Positions 61,522 through 64,000 of a stretch of DNA of 64,000 nt are shown piece by piece. The stretch is from Yersinia intermedia. Lineage in GTDB: Bacteria > Pseudomonadota > Gammaproteobacteria > Enterobacterales > Enterobacteriaceae. A model generated the notes under the pieces. That model saw only the letters and a list, made by a program, of their open reading frames with translations, was not told the DNA's origin and did no database searches. How positions within the stretch are numbered: the first letter of the stretch is position 1; the number at the start of each line of letters is the position of its first letter. A program made the position numbers and the translations under genes. The stretch lies in contig NZ_LR134116.1 of assembly GCF_900635455.1 (NCBI RefSeq), positions 4,154,001 to 4,218,000 on the forward strand, in the 5' to 3' direction.

Positions 61522-61827
61522 TTATTCAGCGTCATCGCTATCCTGCTGCGGTTGTTGCGGCGCAGACGGATTACTACCATGATAATTATTGGTGCTTCCA
61601 CTCGGCGTATTGCTGTGATGCGAAACCGGGCGAGAAGGCACTACAGTAGAGATGGCGTGTTTATAGACCATCTGGCTGACTGTGTTTTTTAACAGAATGA
61701 CAAACTGATCAAAAGACTCAACTTGGCCCTGCAGTTTAATGCCATTCACTAAATAAATAGAAACCGGAACCCGTTCACGACGCAATGCGTTCAGGAACGG
61801 ATCTTGCAAAGATTGCCCCTTAGCCAT
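61522..61827 (-). CDS. hfq: RNA chaperone Hfq
   Basis: Hfq is the hexameric Sm-like protein that pairs small RNAs with mRNAs. The 101-residue protein has Sm1 ([29 protein letters not shown]) and Sm2 ([17 protein letters not shown], with the YKH motif), with Gln8, Phe42-type residues and a flexible C-terminal tail rich in Asn, Gln and Ser ([13 protein letters not shown]...[11 protein letters not shown]). Length is close to E. coli (102). Confidence 0.99.
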   Translation of the reverse strand: MAKGQSLQDPFLNALRRERVPVSIYLVNGIKLQGQVESFDQFVILLKNTVSQMVYKHAISTVVPSRPVSHHSNTPSGSTNNYHGSNPSAPQQPQQDSDDAE

Positions 61828-61943
61828 TCTATATTTTCCTTATTTGCTTGTTGTTTTTAACTAAGAACCTATCGGCTCGAAAATAAACTGCGTAAAAAAA
61901 ATCCGCGCGTTGAGTACTAATCAATTGTACACAATCATTCAAC

Positions 61944-62885
61944 CTATGCACTAACAACCTGTATTACAGAGTCTAAAGCCTCTCCCGGCTTATCACTGTC
62001 GAGCCACTGAACTGAACTCCAGCCCCGTAACCAAGTCATTTGGCGCTTTGCCAGTTGACGTGTCGCACAAACTCCACGGTAAACCATTTCGTCATAATCA
62101 ATCTCACCAGACAGATAAGACCACATCTGCCGGTATCCCACACAACGAATGGCAGGCAAATCCGTATGCAAATCACCGCGGTCAAAAAGCGCCCTAGCCT
62201 CTGTTTCAAACCCTGCGTCCAGCATCTGATGAAAACGTAATTCAATCCGCTGGTGCAACAGTTCCCGGCTAACAGGCGCAATCGCAAATTGGTGAACCCT
62301 ATAGGGTAAGGTTTCACCCGAAACTTTAGTCAGTTCCGTTAACGTTTTACCTGAAATAAAAAAAACTTCCAGTGCTCTGGAAAGCCGTTGGGGATCATTA
62401 GGATGAATTCGCGCCGCAGCAACCGGGTCTACCTCGGTTAACTGTTGATGCAATGCCTCCCAACCCAACTCAGCGGCCTGCTGTTCAATACGCTGGCGCA
62501 CTTGCGGGTCTGCGGGTGGCAACGGAGATAAACCTTCCAACAGCGCTTTAAAATACAACATGGTCCCCCCCACCAGCAGCGGAATTCGCCCGGCAGCGGT
62601 AATATCGGCCATCTCTTTCAATGCATCTTTACGGAAATCAGCGGCTGAGTAGGATTCAGCCGGGTCACGGATATCAATCAGCCGATGTGGTGCTAACGCC
62701 AGCTCTTCAGCATTAGGCTTAGCAGTGCCGATATCCATGCCACGATAGATCAAGGCAGAGTCGACGCTGATTAACTCTACAGGTAACCGCTGCCGAAGCG
62801 CGATAGAGAGCGCTGTTTTACCACAAGCGGTTGGCCCCATAATAAAAATTGCCGGTGGCCGGTCTAGGTTTTCAATATCATTCAT
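61944..62885 (-). CDS. miaA: tRNA dimethylallyltransferase MiaA
   Basis: MiaA transfers dimethylallyl to A37 of tRNAs reading codons that start with U, the first step to ms2i6A. The 313-residue protein has the P-loop [12 protein letters not shown], the [16 protein letters not shown] motif, [14 protein letters not shown] and the swinging-arm [10 protein letters not shown] region. Start overlaps the mutL stop by eight bases. Length near E. coli (316). Confidence 0.97.
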   Translation of the reverse strand: MNDIENLDRPPAIFIMGPTACGKTALSIALRQRLPVELISVDSALIYRGMDIGTAKPNAEELALAPHRLIDIRDPAESYSAADFRKDALKEMADITAAGRIPLLVGGTMLYFKALLEGLSPLPPADPQVRQRIEQQAAELGWEALHQQLTEVDPVAAARIHPNDPQRLSRALEVFFISGKTLTELTKVSGETLPYRVHQFAIAPVSRELLHQRIELRFHQMLDAGFETEARALFDRGDLHTDLPAIRCVGYRQMWSYLSGEIDYDEMVYRGVCATRQLAKRQMTWLRGWSSVQWLDSDKPGEALDSVIQVVSA

Positions 62886-64000
62886 GAGTCAGGGTTGCCA
62901 ATGCAGCCTTTATATCAATAGGTTGTAATAATCCAGCAGGCGGTGATTGCACCAACTGCGGACAAAGGCGTTCCACATCCGTCAATAACTGTATCGCTTG
63001 AGACACATTCCAAACCTCATGTTCGCTGCCAAGGTGGCGGGCAATCCATGTGGCCAGAACATCTGGCGATATCTCTTCATGCTGCGACAGATAGCCTAAC
63101 AGTTCCGGTATCAGTTTTTGTAAATTTTGTTGGCGTAATGGTAAAGATACCGCACGTAAAGTGGCTCTTGTTTGCTCAACAGCCAATTCTATCCCCATAG
63201 TAACCAATAAGTTCTGATGGCGCAGACAGGCTGCGGCTTCATTCTTATCTAATGTCAGTTTTAATGGAATAAGTAATGGCTGAGGGCGTAAACCCTCGGC
63301 TGGCGGGTTCAGTTGAGCTTGTTTCAACCAGCGCTCAGCAACGGTCAGTGCCAGTAATGCCACGCCTTGTTTATATTCAATTAAAGCATAGCTTGGCGGG
63401 AATACCGTTAATACTCGACCAAAACTGTAATTATCGCCATGAAGTGGCTCATCGGTTGATGCAGAGCGCGGAGCTGACGCCTTGGCCGGCTGATCTACGG
63501 CTTGGCTCACCGCGGCGGGTTGCACCAATTGACGATATAATTCGCCTTGCTGCTTTTGGTAGGGTTGCCCAGCGCTATAGCCAGGTGCTGCTTGTTCACG
63601 GGCAGGTGACCGCGCTGTCGCTACCGTGGGTTCAGAAGTTGATACTTTCTCTGCAACCCGTGTCCGCTCTGCCGGAGAAGCTTTCGCAGGCTCAGGTTGA
63701 GCATACTTATTCCCCCCTGCCGCCACACGGTTTTCCGGCTGCCAACGTGGTGCCTCTATCTCTTCACCATCTTCATTGATATTCAGCACCGGCGAAGCTG
63801 CCTGTTGTAAAACAGTAGTGACAGCCTGATAAATAAAGTCATGTACCAACCGCGCCTGATGGAAACGCACCTCATGTTTCGCCGGATGCACATTTACATC
63901 CACCTGATGCGGATCAATATCCAGATACAAAACATAAGCCGGTTGTTGATCGTCTTTGAGTAAATCTTGATAGGCCTGACGGATGGCGTGATTAATCAAC
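62878..64000 (-). CDS. mutL: DNA mismatch repair protein MutL (C-terminal part, runs off the window)
   Basis: The visible 373 residues are the C-terminal part of MutL, which couples MutS recognition to MutH incision. They include the end of the ATPase-associated region ([16 protein letters not shown]), a variable Pro/Ala/Glu-rich linker, and the C-terminal dimerisation domain ([30 protein letters not shown] ... [12 protein letters not shown]). The 5' end lies beyond position 64000, so length and start cannot be judged. Next is miaA, overlapping by eight bases. Confidence 0.96.
   Translation of the reverse strand, partial: LINHAIRQAYQDLLKDDQQPAYVLYLDIDPHQVDVNVHPAKHEVRFHQARLVHDFIYQAVTTVLQQAASPVLNINEDGEEIEAPRWQPENRVAAGGNKYAQPEPAKASPAERTRVAEKVSTSEPTVATARSPAREQAAPGYSAGQPYQKQQGELYRQLVQPAAVSQAVDQPAKASAPRSASTDEPLHGDNYSFGRVLTVFPPSYALIEYKQGVALLALTVAERWLKQAQLNPPAEGLRPQPLLIPLKLTLDKNEAAACLRHQNLLVTMGIELAVEQTRATLRAVSLPLRQQNLQKLIPELLGYLSQHEEISPDVLATWIARHLGSEHEVWNVSQAIQLLTDVERLCPQLVQSPPAGLLQPIDIKAALATLTHE

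Noticed and set aside
62878..64000. Truncated mutL as a pseudogene
   Set aside because: The frame is open to the window edge; the missing 5' part is due to the end of the window.

Overview
This is a 64 kb stretch of core chromosome from a member of the genus Yersinia (Enterobacterales). The genus call rests on protein sequences that read as close homologues of the E. coli proteins with Yersinia-type differences, on many ERIC repeats (three full-length copies in canonical orientation, three in reverse, and a series of internally deleted or degenerate copies), and on a gene order that joins two blocks lying far apart in E. coli (about 71-73 min and 95-96 min). The species cannot be fixed from the sequence alone. 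No prophage, complete insertion sequence, CRISPR array, toxin-antitoxin cassette or secretion island is visible.

Region 1 (1-20.5 kb) is the translation and envelope housekeeping block: rpsO, truB, rbfA, infB, nusA, rimP and metY tRNA (the metY-nusA-infB operon), leuU tRNA, secG, glmM, folP, ftsH, rlmE, all on the minus strand; then yhbY (+), greA (-), dacB-basR-basS (+), and rplU-rpmA-yhbE-obgE (-). Region 2 (20.5-26 kb) holds ispB, a small Mu-phage-like regulatory module (two tandem genes for Mu repressor/MuA-type DNA-binding domains, divergent from the Ner homologue sfsB), then mdh and argR, and two tandem yhcN-type DUF1471 genes. A structured, terminator-ended intergenic stretch follows, a possible small RNA.

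Region 3 (26-45.9 kb) is the mpl/fbp/ppa/tamAB/msrA/ytf block: peptidoglycan recycling (mpl), gluconeogenesis (fbp), pyrophosphatase, the TamA-TamB outer-membrane assembly machine, methionine sulfoxide reductase, ytfL, ytfK, ytfJ, cysQ, cpdB, the nitrosative-damage repair gene ytfE with a strong NsrR operator, fklB, ytfB and an unassigned small secreted protein. Region 4 (45.9-64 kb) carries the rpsF-priB-rpsR-rplI ribosomal operon with a probable S6:S18-binding leader, yjfY, yjfP, bsmA, aidB, the nsrR-rnr-rlmB cluster, purA, and the mutL-miaA-hfq-hflX-hflK-hflC-yjeT cluster; mutL runs off the right edge.

Several genes act together. NsrR (55.0 kb) very probably represses ytfE (42.7 kb). HflK and HflC form the membrane complex that modulates FtsH (10-12 kb). 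Hfq, RNase R, NusA, GreA and the RNA-modifying enzymes RlmB, RlmE, TruB and MiaA make the window rich in RNA metabolism. The least ordinary elements are the Mu c/ner-like module with its repeated TTTAGAAA motif, the candidate small RNA upstream of mpl, triple repeats in the msrA leader, and ERIC copies placed inside leaders, between operon genes and across one stop codon.
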